A DNA stretch of 20,457 bases from Actinomycetes bacterium (GCA_023437745.1 JAEZFI010000308.1:1-20457), one strand, 5' to 3'. Counted from the first letter of the stretch, positions 7,310 to 15,094 are shown. The notes: generated from the sequence alone by a model not told the origin. Numbers and translations: made by a program.

Positions 7310-7975
7310 ATGTCCAACCCTGTCGTCCTCGTCCACGGCCTCGCGACCTCCGCACATCGAACCTGGGTGGAGACCGGCTGGGTCGACCTGCTCCGGGACG
7401 CCGGCCGCGAGGTGCACGCGCTCGACCTGCCGGGGCACGGCGGCACCCCGCCCCTCGACGACTGGTCGGGGCTCGAGGAGTGGGTGGACCGCCAGCTCCC
7501 CGAGGGACCGCTGGACGGGGTCGGCTTCTCGCTCGGCGCCCGCATCCTGCTCGTGCTCGCGTCGGCCCGGCCGCAGCGCTTCGGGTCGCTCGTCCTCGCC
7601 GGCGTCGGCGCCAACCTCTTCCGCCAGGACGGAGGCTCCGCGCGACTCGCCGACGAGCTGGACGGGATCGGCGACGACAGCCATCCGCTGGCCCGGCACT
7701 TCCTGGCGCTCGCCGAGTCGTCGGGCACCGATCCCGACGCGGTGCGCGGCATCCTCCTGCGACGGTCGCCGCCCCTGGACGACGCCGCGCTGGCGGCGAT
7801 CGAGGCCGACGTCCTCGTGGCCCTCGGCACCGACGACTTCGCGGGGCCGGCCGATCCGCTGATGGCACGGCTCCCGCACGCCCGGCTCGTCGAGCTACGC
7901 GGCGTCGACCACTTCGCCACGCCGAAGTCGATGGCGTTCCTCGACGCCGGCCTCACGCACCTCGGCGCCGGCTGA
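7310..7975 (+). CDS. Alpha/beta hydrolase
   Basis: The 221-residue product is a short alpha/beta hydrolase fold protein. It opens with VVLVHGLATS (oxyanion-hole HG at 9-10), has the LDLPGHG block (38-44), the nucleophile elbow GFSLG with S74, the acid candidate D175 or D176 in LGTDDF, and the catalytic H201 in GVDHF. At 221 residues it has only a small cap region (about 100-165). Likely activity is hydrolysis of an ester or similar bond; the substrate is unknown and cytoplasmic location is expected as there is no signal peptide. ATG 7310 directly follows the acyltransferase TGA (7307-7309), with AGGAAC just upstream, so it is translated as the third gene of the GT4-acyltransferase operon. Its 3' end overlaps the convergent GT2 gene by 23 bases. 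Confidence 0.85.
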   Translation: MSNPVVLVHGLATSAHRTWVETGWVDLLRDAGREVHALDLPGHGGTPPLDDWSGLEEWVDRQLPEGPLDGVGFSLGARILLVLASARPQRFGSLVLAGVGANLFRQDGGSARLADELDGIGDDSHPLARHFLALAESSGTDPDAVRGILLRRSPPLDDAALAAIEADVLVALGTDDFAGPADPLMARLPHARLVELRGVDHFATPKSMAFLDAGLTHLGAG

Positions 7976-8837
7976 TCCAGGCGGGTGGCGGCCCCGTGCG
8001 GCCGCGGAGGAAGTCGGCCATCCCGAGCGCCCGAGCGGGGGCGTCGTACACGAGTGGTCGGCTCGACGGGCGCACCAGCCCGCCCACCAGGTGGCCGAGG
8101 GCGATCAGGAAGCGGATCGTGGCGTGGTACCGGCCCGACATCTCGCGGACCATCATCAGCGTGTTCCGGTGCTGCAGGTAGTCGACGGTGCGCACCGACG
8201 TGCCGAGGTGGCGGTTGCGCACCCCGGCGTCGTGGACCAGCCCCACGCTCCACCCGGCCTCGCGAGCCCGGCGCCCGAGATCCGCCTCCTCGTTGTAGGC
8301 GAAGTACCGCTCGTCGAAGAGGCCGACCTCCCGGGCGCACTGCCGGCGGATCGCCATCAGCGTGCCGTGCGGGTAGTCGGCCGCCTCCCACCCGCTGGTT
8401 CGGCGGGCCGGGCGGGTGAGGCCGCCGAAGTAGGGGTCGATCATCGGCACGTGGCCGTCCCCGACGTCCGCGCAGGCCAGCCCGGCCATGGGCTCGGAGG
8501 CGCACGCCTCCAGCATCGCCTCGACGCACCCGTCGAGCGGATCCACGTCGTGGGGGGCGACGAGCGCCCACTCGCTGCCGGCCGGGTCCGCCAGCCAGTG
8601 GCGCAGCCCCGCGTTGGCACCCGGGCCGAAGCCCGAGTTGTGGCCCACCTCGATCAGCTCGACGTCGTCGGCGCCCTCGACGCCTGCACGCAGGACCTCG
8701 AGCTCCTCGGGCTCCGACGCGTTGTCGGCCACGATGAACCGCACGGGCATGCCCTGGTCGCGGAACGCCTCGATCGTCCGGAGGCAGGCCTTGCCCTGGT
8801 TCCAGTGCACCAGCACGATCGCGGTCGGAGCGCTCAC
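7953..8837 (-). CDS. GT2 family glycosyltransferase (rhamnosyltransferase-like)
   Basis: The 294-residue product has the GT-A fold signatures of family GT2. These are AIVLVHWN (6-13), VADNAS (36-41), HNSGFGPGANAG (66-77), a DxD-like DVD at 97-99 for metal and nucleotide-sugar binding, and the acceptor/base region GLFDERYFAYNEEADL (172-187). The layout is closest to WbbL/RfbF-type rhamnosyltransferases that extend cell-wall or polysaccharide chains, but the sugar is not determined by sequence. No transmembrane helix is obvious; it probably acts at the inner membrane face. The start is GTG 8837, overlapping the TGA of the membrane-protein gene as GTGA. Its Shine-Dalgarno-like GGGAGG abuts the start, so expression likely depends on translational coupling. 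The gene converges on, and overlaps by 23 bases, the alpha/beta hydrolase. Confidence 0.88.
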   Translation of the reverse strand: MSAPTAIVLVHWNQGKACLRTIEAFRDQGMPVRFIVADNASEPEELEVLRAGVEGADDVELIEVGHNSGFGPGANAGLRHWLADPAGSEWALVAPHDVDPLDGCVEAMLEACASEPMAGLACADVGDGHVPMIDPYFGGLTRPARRTSGWEAADYPHGTLMAIRRQCAREVGLFDERYFAYNEEADLGRRAREAGWSVGLVHDAGVRNRHLGTSVRTVDYLQHRNTLMMVREMSGRYHATIRFLIALGHLVGGLVRPSSRPLVYDAPARALGMADFLRGRTGPPPAWISRRRGA

Positions 8838-9316
8838 CCTCCCGAGACTAGGTGGGCCGCCGGATCGTCCTCACCGGCGGGGTCCCTGCTCGGACGCAGT
8901 GGCCTGACCAGCACCGACACGATCCCCAGTGCGGCAGGCCCCAGGACGAACACCACGACGTCCGACGCGACGTCACCCGAGCGCATCGTCGTCGTGAGCG
9001 CTCCGGCGATCGCTGTGATCACGCCGATCGCCACGAGGTTCGGATCGGGCTCGGAACCCAGGGCTGCCACCCAGAGCGACCGGATCATGGCGCACACCAG
9101 AGCGACGACGACGGCCACGATGGGGGCGAGGACCACGCTGTACACCGTCGCGATGACGGCCCCCATGAAGAACTGCTCGAGCTCCTCCCCCTCGGTGGCG
9201 GCGAAGAGCAGCGAGACGAACCAGGGGTAGATCAGTCCCAGCGCCACACCCCGGGAGAGGCCCGCCCACAGCCATCGGCCCAGACCGAACGGCGGCCGGG
9301 GAGCACGGGCGTCCAT
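8834..9316 (-). CDS. Small four-helix membrane protein, unknown function
   Basis: I do not recognise this family. The 160-residue product starts at ATG 9316 with a purine-rich AGGGTGG upstream. A basic N-terminus (Arg 4, 7, 14, 22) is followed by four hydrophobic segments at about 18-40, 52-78, 93-112 and 117-138. A charged Arg/Asp/Glu-rich C-terminal tail (139-160) follows. The short acidic loop TEGEELEQ lies between helices 1 and 2. Its stop overlaps the GT2 start as GTGA, so the two are made from one transcript. That suggests a role linked to the same glycan pathway, but this is context only. Confidence 0.7.
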   Translation of the reverse strand: MDARAPRPPFGLGRWLWAGLSRGVALGLIYPWFVSLLFAATEGEELEQFFMGAVIATVYSVVLAPIVAVVVALVCAMIRSLWVAALGSEPDPNLVAIGVITAIAGALTTTMRSGDVASDVVVFVLGPAALGIVSVLVRPLRPSRDPAGEDDPAAHLVSGG

Positions 9317-9352
9317 GGCGCCACCCTACGCAGGCGGCACCGCACCACCGCT

Positions 9353-9427
9353 CGGCGGGCCCGGCGAGTCAGGCCCGCCGCGATGTTCGCGCGCTGATCC
9401 CGACATGCCGCGGTGGGACGCGCGAAC
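9353..9427 (-). terminator. Tandem hairpins downstream of the conservon operon
   Basis: Two hairpins lie between the GTPase stop (9458) and the next gene. The first met by leftward transcription has 9-bp arms GTTCGCGCG (9385-9393) and CGCGCGAAC (9419-9427), with an additional TCCC/GGGA pairing inside. The second has a perfect 9-bp stem, CGGCGGGCC (9353-9361) with GGCCCGCCG (9372-9380), and a 10-base loop. Neither is followed by a T-run, as is common for high-GC actinobacterial terminators. Termination is inferred from position and structure. Confidence 0.5.
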
Positions 9428-9457
9428 TTCCGGCAGGGGCGGGGCCGGACGGGTGCG

Positions 9458-10069
9458 TCAGACGCGGGTGCGGACCAGCGCGTGCTGGACGAGGGTCAGC
9501 AGCGCGTCCCGGGTCGCAGTGCGCTCCCGGGCGTCCGTGTGGAACATCGGCACGTCGGCGCTGATCGCGAGCGCCTCACGCACGGCCTCCAGCGGGTGCA
9601 GGACCGCGCCATGGAAACAGTTCACGGCGACGACGAACGGCACGCTGCGCTGCTCGAAGTAGTCGACGGCGGGGAAGCAGTCCGCGAGCCGGCCGGTGTC
9701 CACCAGCACCACGGCACCGATGGCACCCCGCACGAGCTCGTCCCACATGAAGTGGAACCGCTCCTGCCCGGGCGTGCCGAAGAGGTAGAGGATCAGGTCG
9801 CTGTTCCCGAGCGTGATGCGGCCGAAGTCCATCGCCACGGTGGTGGAGGTCTTCGCCGTCGCCGCGCCGGTGTCGTCGACGCCCTCGGAGACGCGCGTCA
9901 TCGCGGCCTCCGTGGTGAGCGGCTCGATCTCGCTGATCGAGCCGACGAAGGTGGTCTTGCCGACGGCGAACCCGCCCGCCACCACGATCTTCACCGGGAT
10001 CGGCACCTTGGTGTGAGTGCTCACCGCTTCTCCGTTCACACGATCGTCGTTCACGCGATCTCCGTCCAT
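9458..10069 (-). CDS. cvnD: Small GTPase of the conservon (CvnD-like)
   Basis: The 203-residue product is a Ras/MglA-like GTPase of the actinobacterial conservon type. Numbering from ATG 10069, the P-loop is GGFAVGKTTF (32-41), a switch-I Thr lies in TSTTVAMDFG (74-83), and G3 is FGTPGQERF (97-105). In place of NKxD there is VNCFHG (149-154), similar to the family's variant G4. It should cycle between GTP and GDP states and act with the roadblock, DUF742 and kinase proteins encoded upstream in the same operon. The start is uncertain. ATG 10069 gives the longest frame but lacks a good ribosome site, while GTG 10054 and GTG 10024 each have GGAG five bases upstream. GTG 10024 (188 residues) would fit the family's usual short N-terminus best. 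Tandem hairpins follow the stop. Confidence 0.9.
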   Translation of the reverse strand: MDGDRVNDDRVNGEAVSTHTKVPIPVKIVVAGGFAVGKTTFVGSISEIEPLTTEAAMTRVSEGVDDTGAATAKTSTTVAMDFGRITLGNSDLILYLFGTPGQERFHFMWDELVRGAIGAVVLVDTGRLADCFPAVDYFEQRSVPFVVAVNCFHGAVLHPLEAVREALAISADVPMFHTDARERTATRDALLTLVQHALVRTRV

Positions 10070-10103
10070 GCCAGCTCGGTCAGGCGCGTCGGGCGGAACC
10101 CGC

Positions 10104-10469
10104 TCACAACGCCTTCAGCCCGTCGAGGACCCGCTCCAGGAGGGCGATGTCCGGTTGCTCGGTCACCGCCCCGCTCCTGCTCTCGAGGAATCCGCTGCCC
10201 ACCAGGTCGCCCACCAGCACCCGGATGGCACCGATCACGACGTCGAGGTGGGCTCCCAGCTCGGCGAGCGAGATGGGGTGTTCGGCGAGGGCCATGATCT
10301 GCCGCTGCTCGAGCCCCAACTGGTCGATGACCGCTCGGCCCCGGGCGCTGACGAGCACGAGCGTCTCGAGCGGGAGGTCGAGGTTCGAGCGGGTCCGCCC
10401 GCCCGTGAGCGCGTACGGGCGAACCCGGAACACCGGGTCGACGTCCGTCGGGCGCTCGGCGGGGCTCAC
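10104..10469 (-). CDS. cvnC: DUF742 protein of the conservon (CvnC-like)
   Basis: I place the start at GTG 10469, which overlaps the TGA of the roadblock gene as GTGA; the frame is open 57 bases further but that would run into the roadblock coding sequence. The 121-residue product has the DUF742 hallmark VRPYALTGGRT (16-26). A helical winged-helix-like body follows, with LEQRQIMALAEHPISLAELGAHL and a C-terminal VGDLVGSGFLE. DUF742 proteins are the third member of conservons, small cytoplasmic proteins thought to couple the roadblock protein, the GTPase and possibly DNA or the kinase; the biochemical role is not settled. Gene order (kinase, roadblock, DUF742, GTPase) matches the Streptomyces cvnA-D arrangement. 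The GTPase gene begins 34 bases downstream. Confidence 0.9.
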   Translation of the reverse strand: MSPAERPTDVDPVFRVRPYALTGGRTRSNLDLPLETLVLVSARGRAVIDQLGLEQRQIMALAEHPISLAELGAHLDVVIGAIRVLVGDLVGSGFLESRSGAVTEQPDIALLERVLDGLKAL

Positions 10470-10885
10470 CGCGAGAGGGCGCCCTGGAGCTCGGCGCGGA
10501 GCTGCGGGGTCAGGACGGCGCCGCACCGCTCGACGAGGCGGGCCATCTCGTAGCCCACGAGGCCGACGTCGCAGCCGCCTTCGGCGATGACGGCCATCGA
10601 GGAGCCGTCGCTGATGCCGGTGACGAAGATGAAGCCGTACTCCATCTCGATGATGACCTCCGTGACGCGCCCGCCACCGAACGGCGACGCGGCACCGTGG
10701 GCGAGCCCGATGAGCCCGGACGCCGCCGCCGCGAACCGGTCGGCCGACTCACGCGTCATCCCGGAGGACATCGCCATGAGGAGCCCGTCCGTGGAGACGA
10801 CGATGGCGTCCCGGACGCCGGCCACACGGTCGGCGAAGTTGTTGATCAGGAAGCCGATACCGGCCGCTTCGTTGCTCAGGTCCAT
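10466..10885 (-). CDS. cvnB: Roadblock/LC7 domain protein of the conservon (CvnB-like)
   Basis: The start is ATG 10885, seven bases after the kinase stop, with GAGTGAGG overlapping that stop as the ribosome-binding site. A longer open frame upstream is a shadow of the kinase tail. The 139-residue product is a single roadblock/LC7 domain. It has an N-terminal helix (about 5-22), the beta-strand AIVVSTDGLLMAMSSGM, an ADRFAAAASGLIGLAHG helix, EVIIEMEYGFIFVTGI and a C-terminal helix ending in LVERCGAVLTPQLRAEL. Such proteins are regulators or GAP-like partners of MglA/CvnD GTPases. Tight spacing to the kinase and a 4-base overlap with the DUF742 gene imply stoichiometric, coupled synthesis. Confidence 0.92.
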   Translation of the reverse strand: MDLSNEAAGIGFLINNFADRVAGVRDAIVVSTDGLLMAMSSGMTRESADRFAAAASGLIGLAHGAASPFGGGRVTEVIIEMEYGFIFVTGISDGSSMAVIAEGGCDVGLVGYEMARLVERCGAVLTPQLRAELQGALSR

Positions 10886-10892
10886 GGGGGCC

Positions 10893-13800
10893 TCACTCGT
10901 AGGTCGGGATGGGGTCGGTCGGCTGCGGGTGGCCGAACATCGGTGCGGTCGGGGCCGGCTGGGGCCGCGACTCGGACGGCTCGTCCACGTCACCCGCCTC
11001 GCGGGGACGGCCGAACAGGGGGAGCCGGGTGGCCGGGTGGACGGTCTCCAGCTCACCATGAGCTGCCGGCGCCTCCGGGCCATCCTCGCTCGCGGCGGCC
11101 TCGGGGCGAGCGGCACCGAAGAGCGCCGCCGAGAGGTCCGTGCCGCTCACCACGTCCGCATCGATGGCGACGTGCGGCTCGGCGACGTGCGGCTCGGGGG
11201 CGGACGGATCCACGGCTTCGACGTCGTCGAGGACCGGCGCGGCGGGCTCGAGGTCGGCGGGGGTCCACCCGAAGTCGACCGGCAGCGGGGGCGGAGTCGG
11301 CACCGTCGACGCCGGGGGCGCAGGGGCCACGGGCGGCGCCGCGGGCACGGGCGGCGGTTCCGCCACCGTCTCGGTGCGGCCGGTGCTGAGACCGCTGCGG
11401 TAGGCGGAGAGGATGCTGCGGATCTCGTCCGCCGGGCGGTTCGGGGCACCGACCCGCGCCTCGCCCGCAGCGGGGAAGGACACCTGCGCCGTCGCGACCT
11501 TGCGCTGCGGGAGGGGCGCCGGAACGACGGGGGTCACCGACGCACCGGGCTCACCCAGACGGTCGTCGGCTCGCTGGGGCAGCCCGTCGCCGAGCAGGGG
11601 CGTCATCGGCGAGGCGATGGGCACGGGGCCGTCGGCCCGGCTCGGAAGCGGCGGCGGCGTGGGCACGTCGGGCGTGAGCGCCGGGGACAGGTCCGCCGAG
11701 ATCGACGGTGGGATCGAAGTGGGCAGCGAGCCCGGCGTGGGGATGCCGGGTAGCGGCGGCAGGGCGGGACGGTCCACGTTCCGTCCCGGGGAGCTCCACA
11801 TGGTCGTCCGGGGTGCGGCCTCGGCCTCGCCGGCGTCGACGGTCTCCCCGTCGATCCCGGGCTGGACCGGCGAGTACACGCCGGCTTCGAAGGCGGAGCC
11901 GAGGTCGCGGAGGCTGACCGTCGCCTCACGGGTGGGCGGCGCGGGGGCCTCCTGCGGGGCCTCGATCTCGGCGAGCACCGCCAGCGGATCGTCGCCGAGC
12001 GAGAGCGGCTCCGGCTCGATCAGCGGGGCGCTCGAGTCGGTGGTGCCCTGCCATGCGGACCGCTCCGGGGTGGCCGAGGCCACGTCGAAGCTGGCCGCCA
12101 GCGGTCCGACCGACTCGGGCTCGTCCTCGGCGAACAGCGGGGGGAGGGACGCCATCCAGTCGTCCTCGGCTGCCGGGAGGTTCGTCGTGCCGGTCCCGAC
12201 GCCCGCCGGTGCGAGCTCGGTGCCCGACGCCGAGGCAGCGAGGCCGGCGGGGTGCAGGCCGTCATCGACCTGGCTCGGCAGGATCAGCGAGGACCCCAGC
12301 GTCACGAGGGCCGTGATGCCCCCCGACGGGGACTCGGTCAGCCGCACGGCGATCCCGTGCCTCGACGCCAAGGTCGAGGCCACGACGAAGCCCAGCGAGC
12401 GGGACAACGCGAGGCCCACCGCCGGCGGGGTGGCCAGCAGCTCGTTCGCCTGCAGACGGGCGTCGTCGCTCATGCCGACGCCGTGGTCGGTGACCGAGAT
12501 GACGTAGCCGCCGTCGTTGGTGCGGTGGCCGACGACCTCGACCCGACGGTCGGGCGGCGAGTACTGCGTGCCGTTCTCCATCAGCTCGCTGAGAAGGTGC
12601 GCGATGTCGACCGCCGCGGTGCCGACCACCATCGCGTCGTCGACGGCGAGCAGCGTCACCCGGGCGAAGTCCTCGACCTCGCCCACCGCCACGCGGATCA
12701 CGTCGGTCATGGAGACCTCACGACCGCGTCGGCGGGGCGCCTCCGCGCCGGCCAGCACGAGCAGCGACTCGGCGTTGCGTCGCATCCGGGTGGCGAGGTG
12801 GTCCAGCTTGAAGAGGTTCTCCAGCTGGTCGGGGTCCTCCTCGTTCGCCTCGAGGCGGTCGATGAACTCGATCTGCCGGTCGAGGAGCGACTGGTTCCGG
12901 CGGGCGAGGTTCACGAAGATCTCGCCGATGCCCTTGCGCAGCGTGGCGGCCTGCTCGGCGGCGACGTCGATGGCCGTCTGCTCCACCACGCCGAACGCGT
13001 TGGCGAGCTGCACGAACTCGTCGGCGCCCTTCACGTCGATCGGCGTCGGGTGCAGGCCGAGGTCGGTCTCGGGGTGCTTGAGGGAGTCGACGAGGCGGGG
13101 CAGCGACTCCTCGGAGATCGTGCGGGCCGCCCTGGTGAGCCGGCGCAACGAGGTCGTGATGAGGCGGGTGACGACAGCGGCGAGGAGGAGGCCCAGCAGG
13201 AGGGCGGCGACGGCGCCGCCGACGTACAGGCGGACCTGCTGCTCGAGCTGGTCGACGCGCGCCTTCGCGGTGTTGATCTCGTTGTCGAGCAGCTGCTGCT
13301 GCGTGCTCCACAGCACCTCCCCGCGGACGCTCGCGGCGGTGAGGAAGACCGACGGGTCGACGGCGATGCCTGCGGCGGGATCGACGTCGTTCAGTGCGGT
13401 GTACACGCCCTGCGTGCTCACGAACTCGTCGTTGGCGACGAGGCCGTCGTACCGGGTGCGGCCCGCCTGGTCGGTGTCGGCGAGGTACACCGCGATCCAC
13501 GAGGCGGAGCGCGCCCGCTGCGAGGCGAGCTCCTCGGTCACGGGGCGGGTCTCGTCGAGGATCCCGTCGCGGGTGGCCGACGCCACGATGATCGCGAGGC
13601 TGCCCGACCGGGCGTCCGACTCGGCCAGCGAGGTCACCCACCGCGAGCTGGCGCCGGCGCGGTCCTGGCCCGAGCCCGCCGCCACGAGGTGGCGGGTCGT
13701 GTCGAGCACGGCGTCGATCACCGACGTGTACTCCGCGTCGGCACCGGTCGCGGTGATCGTCCCGGCTGCGACCGTCGACCGCACGTCGGCGAGGCGGTCG

Positions 13801-14165
13801 AGCCAACGCTGCACGCTGTCACGGACCGCTGTGAGGCTGCGACCGTCGAGCTCGATCGGGAGGTCGCTGATGGCGTCGAGCTGTTCGAGCAGCGCCGAAC
13901 CCGCGGCGTCGGTCCGCACCTGGGGGTCGGCGATGTCCGAGGCGATCGCCGAACGGCGGGCGACGGCGTCGAGTCGTTCGAGCTGGAGCTGGTTGATCAG
14001 CTCGGCCGCCGAGCGGGCGGTGGTCACCAGCTCCTGGTCCTGCCGGGCGTCGTCCCGGGCGCCGAGCCGGTCGACGACGCCGATGCTCGCCAGCACGGCG
14101 ACCGCGACGAGGAGCGGCAGCAGGATGACGAGCAGCTTGTTGCGGACGTTGAGCCGAGACAGCAT
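10893..14165 (-). CDS. cvnA: Conservon sensor histidine kinase (CvnA-like), nitrate/nitrite-sensor type
   Basis: I choose ATG 14165 over the TTG six bases earlier because AAGG lies six bases before the ATG and would abut the TTG. The 1090-residue product has a membrane helix (about 10-31), a large extracytoplasmic all-helical region (32-310) like the nitrate/nitrite-sensing domain, a second helix (313-336) and a HAMP-like linker. A helical DHp-like segment has H456 in KLDHLATRMRRN, and a HATPase_c domain (about 485-620) has N531 in ELMENGTQYS and D560 in TDHGVGM. From about 640 to the end is a 450-residue Pro/Ala/Glu-rich, probably disordered tail. The tail holds one short order-prone helix, EIRSILSAYRSGL, about 915-927, and a 15-bp tandem duplication. 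It probably senses an external signal and passes it to the roadblock/GTPase partners downstream. Whether it autophosphorylates is unproven; no response regulator is nearby. Confidence 0.9.
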   Translation of the reverse strand: MLSRLNVRNKLLVILLPLLVAVAVLASIGVVDRLGARDDARQDQELVTTARSAAELINQLQLERLDAVARRSAIASDIADPQVRTDAAGSALLEQLDAISDLPIELDGRSLTAVRDSVQRWLDRLADVRSTVAAGTITATGADAEYTSVIDAVLDTTRHLVAAGSGQDRAGASSRWVTSLAESDARSGSLAIIVASATRDGILDETRPVTEELASQRARSASWIAVYLADTDQAGRTRYDGLVANDEFVSTQGVYTALNDVDPAAGIAVDPSVFLTAASVRGEVLWSTQQQLLDNEINTAKARVDQLEQQVRLYVGGAVAALLLGLLLAAVVTRLITTSLRRLTRAARTISEESLPRLVDSLKHPETDLGLHPTPIDVKGADEFVQLANAFGVVEQTAIDVAAEQAATLRKGIGEIFVNLARRNQSLLDRQIEFIDRLEANEEDPDQLENLFKLDHLATRMRRNAESLLVLAGAEAPRRRGREVSMTDVIRVAVGEVEDFARVTLLAVDDAMVVGTAAVDIAHLLSELMENGTQYSPPDRRVEVVGHRTNDGGYVISVTDHGVGMSDDARLQANELLATPPAVGLALSRSLGFVVASTLASRHGIAVRLTESPSGGITALVTLGSSLILPSQVDDGLHPAGLAASASGTELAPAGVGTGTTNLPAAEDDWMASLPPLFAEDEPESVGPLAASFDVASATPERSAWQGTTDSSAPLIEPEPLSLGDDPLAVLAEIEAPQEAPAPPTREATVSLRDLGSAFEAGVYSPVQPGIDGETVDAGEAEAAPRTTMWSSPGRNVDRPALPPLPGIPTPGSLPTSIPPSISADLSPALTPDVPTPPPLPSRADGPVPIASPMTPLLGDGLPQRADDRLGEPGASVTPVVPAPLPQRKVATAQVSFPAAGEARVGAPNRPADEIRSILSAYRSGLSTGRTETVAEPPPVPAAPPVAPAPPASTVPTPPPLPVDFGWTPADLEPAAPVLDDVEAVDPSAPEPHVAEPHVAIDADVVSGTDLSAALFGAARPEAAASEDGPEAPAAHGELETVHPATRLPLFGRPREAGDVDEPSESRPQPAPTAPMFGHPQPTDPIPTYE

Positions 14166-14394
14166 GAGCAACCTTCCCGATCAGGGGCGGGGCGAGCGGT
14201 GGTGGCCCACGCCACCGATGTCCTCATCGGGCCGGAACACCGTCGCCTTGAGCCATTCGGGCCGCTGGGCCCCTCCTCCTCCTCCGTTCTGTCGCGTGAG
14301 GCGTGACGCCGGAGTCACGGTCCACGCGACGAAAGGGGTCGGTGCGGCCGCGAGCCGGGTGGGTACGGGGGTGACGGGCGGTACCGTGCGTCTG
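14166..14394. promoter_or_regulatory. Divergent region between conservon and DUF4388-like gene
   Basis: This 229-bp gap lies between the divergent kinase and DUF4388-like genes and must contain promoters for both. Visible content is a small stem with four-base loop (14201-14206 with 14211-14216) in the kinase leader, a CTCC-repeat tract near 14273-14285 and the 50-bp dyad at 14286-14335. No convincing -10/-35 pair was found on either strand. Confidence 0.4.
14286..14335. repeat. 50-bp dyad repeat, copy B (divergent promoter region)
   Basis: The 50 bases form an imperfect palindrome with 18 Watson-Crick pairs of 25. They start with GTTCTGTCGCGTG and have an inner GCGTGAC/GTCACG arm. The left half is identical to copy C in 24 of 25 positions, and 41 of 50 match overall. 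The outermost right end has drifted (GAAAG rather than AGAAC). Because it sits between divergent genes it is unlikely to be a terminator here. Confidence 0.65.
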
Positions 14395-15094
14395 ATGTCC
14401 GTCGTCCAGCCGCTCCCCGCGTCGGGTCAGCTCGATCGCCACAGCGTGGACGTCGTGCTGCGCGACCTGGCGGCCCGCGGCGTCACCGGCACCCTGCGCA
14501 TCGGGGACAGCTCGCCGGTGTGGGTCCTCCTCATCGACGGCCAGGTGGCGGGGGGCGGGCCCGCGCGGCGGCACGTCACTCCGCGCGGCGGCGTCGCACT
14601 CGGCGCTCGATCCCGCCGGGGTCGCCGAGCTGGGCGAGGCCGGCAACGACCCCGCGTTCGCGGCGGCGCTGATCGAGCGCTTCGGCACGGCGGCCATCCC
14701 GGTCGTCCGCGAGCACGTCGTCGCCACGATCTTCGGCGTGCTGCTCCCCTCGTCCGCGCCGTACGCGTTCGCCGAGCTCAGCGCTCCCCCGCTCCCACCC
14801 GCGCTCCGCTTCGAGGTCGGGAGCGTGCTCGGCGAGGCTGCCGAACGCGTCGAGCGGTGGCGGCGTGTGGCCGAGTCGATCCCGTCGGTCGAGACGGTGT
14901 TCCGCGCCCGCCGCCGCCTCGCGCCGGAGATCGGCTCCGTGCTGCTCACCCCCGACGAGTGGACGGTGCTCGTCGTGCTCGACGGCCGCCGCAGCGTCGC
15001 CCAGGCGATCGCCGCGGTCGGCCGGAGCGCCTACGACGTGTGCTCCGTCCTCCACGAGCTGCTCGGCCGCGGCCTCATCGAACGCGTGACCTGA
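14395..15094 (+). pseudogene. DUF4388 (PATAN-like) gene with apparent +1 frameshift
   Basis: ATG 14395 opens a frame reading SGQLDRHSVDVVLRDLAARG then VTGTLRIG and VLLIDGQVAG, the usual N-terminal DUF4388 pattern. After about residue 54 this frame turns into Arg-rich nonsense. The plausible continuation, AALIERFGTAAIPVVREHVV and a C-terminal winged-helix-like segment (LTPDEWTVLVVLDGRRSVAQ to GLIERV), lies in the next frame and ends at 15094. Removing one G from the G6 tract at 14550-14555 joins both parts into about 232 residues. It may be a real mutation, a sequencing error or slippage; if the upstream half is lost, a GTG at 14738 could start the C-terminal part. DUF4388 proteins are cytoplasmic and recur beside roadblock/MglA-type GTPase modules, so its divergent position next to the conservon is suggestive. 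Copies B and C of the 50-bp dyad flank it. Confidence 0.7.

Noticed and set aside
7016..8571. Long minus-strand frames across the acyltransferase end and hydrolase
   Set aside because: They are shadows of the plus-strand hydrolase and of the GT2 gene in another frame; the real frames carry the family motifs.
12252..14306. 684-codon plus-strand open frame opposite the kinase
   Set aside because: Composition is Arg/Glu/Val/Gly shadow sequence without motifs; the minus strand encodes an intact kinase.
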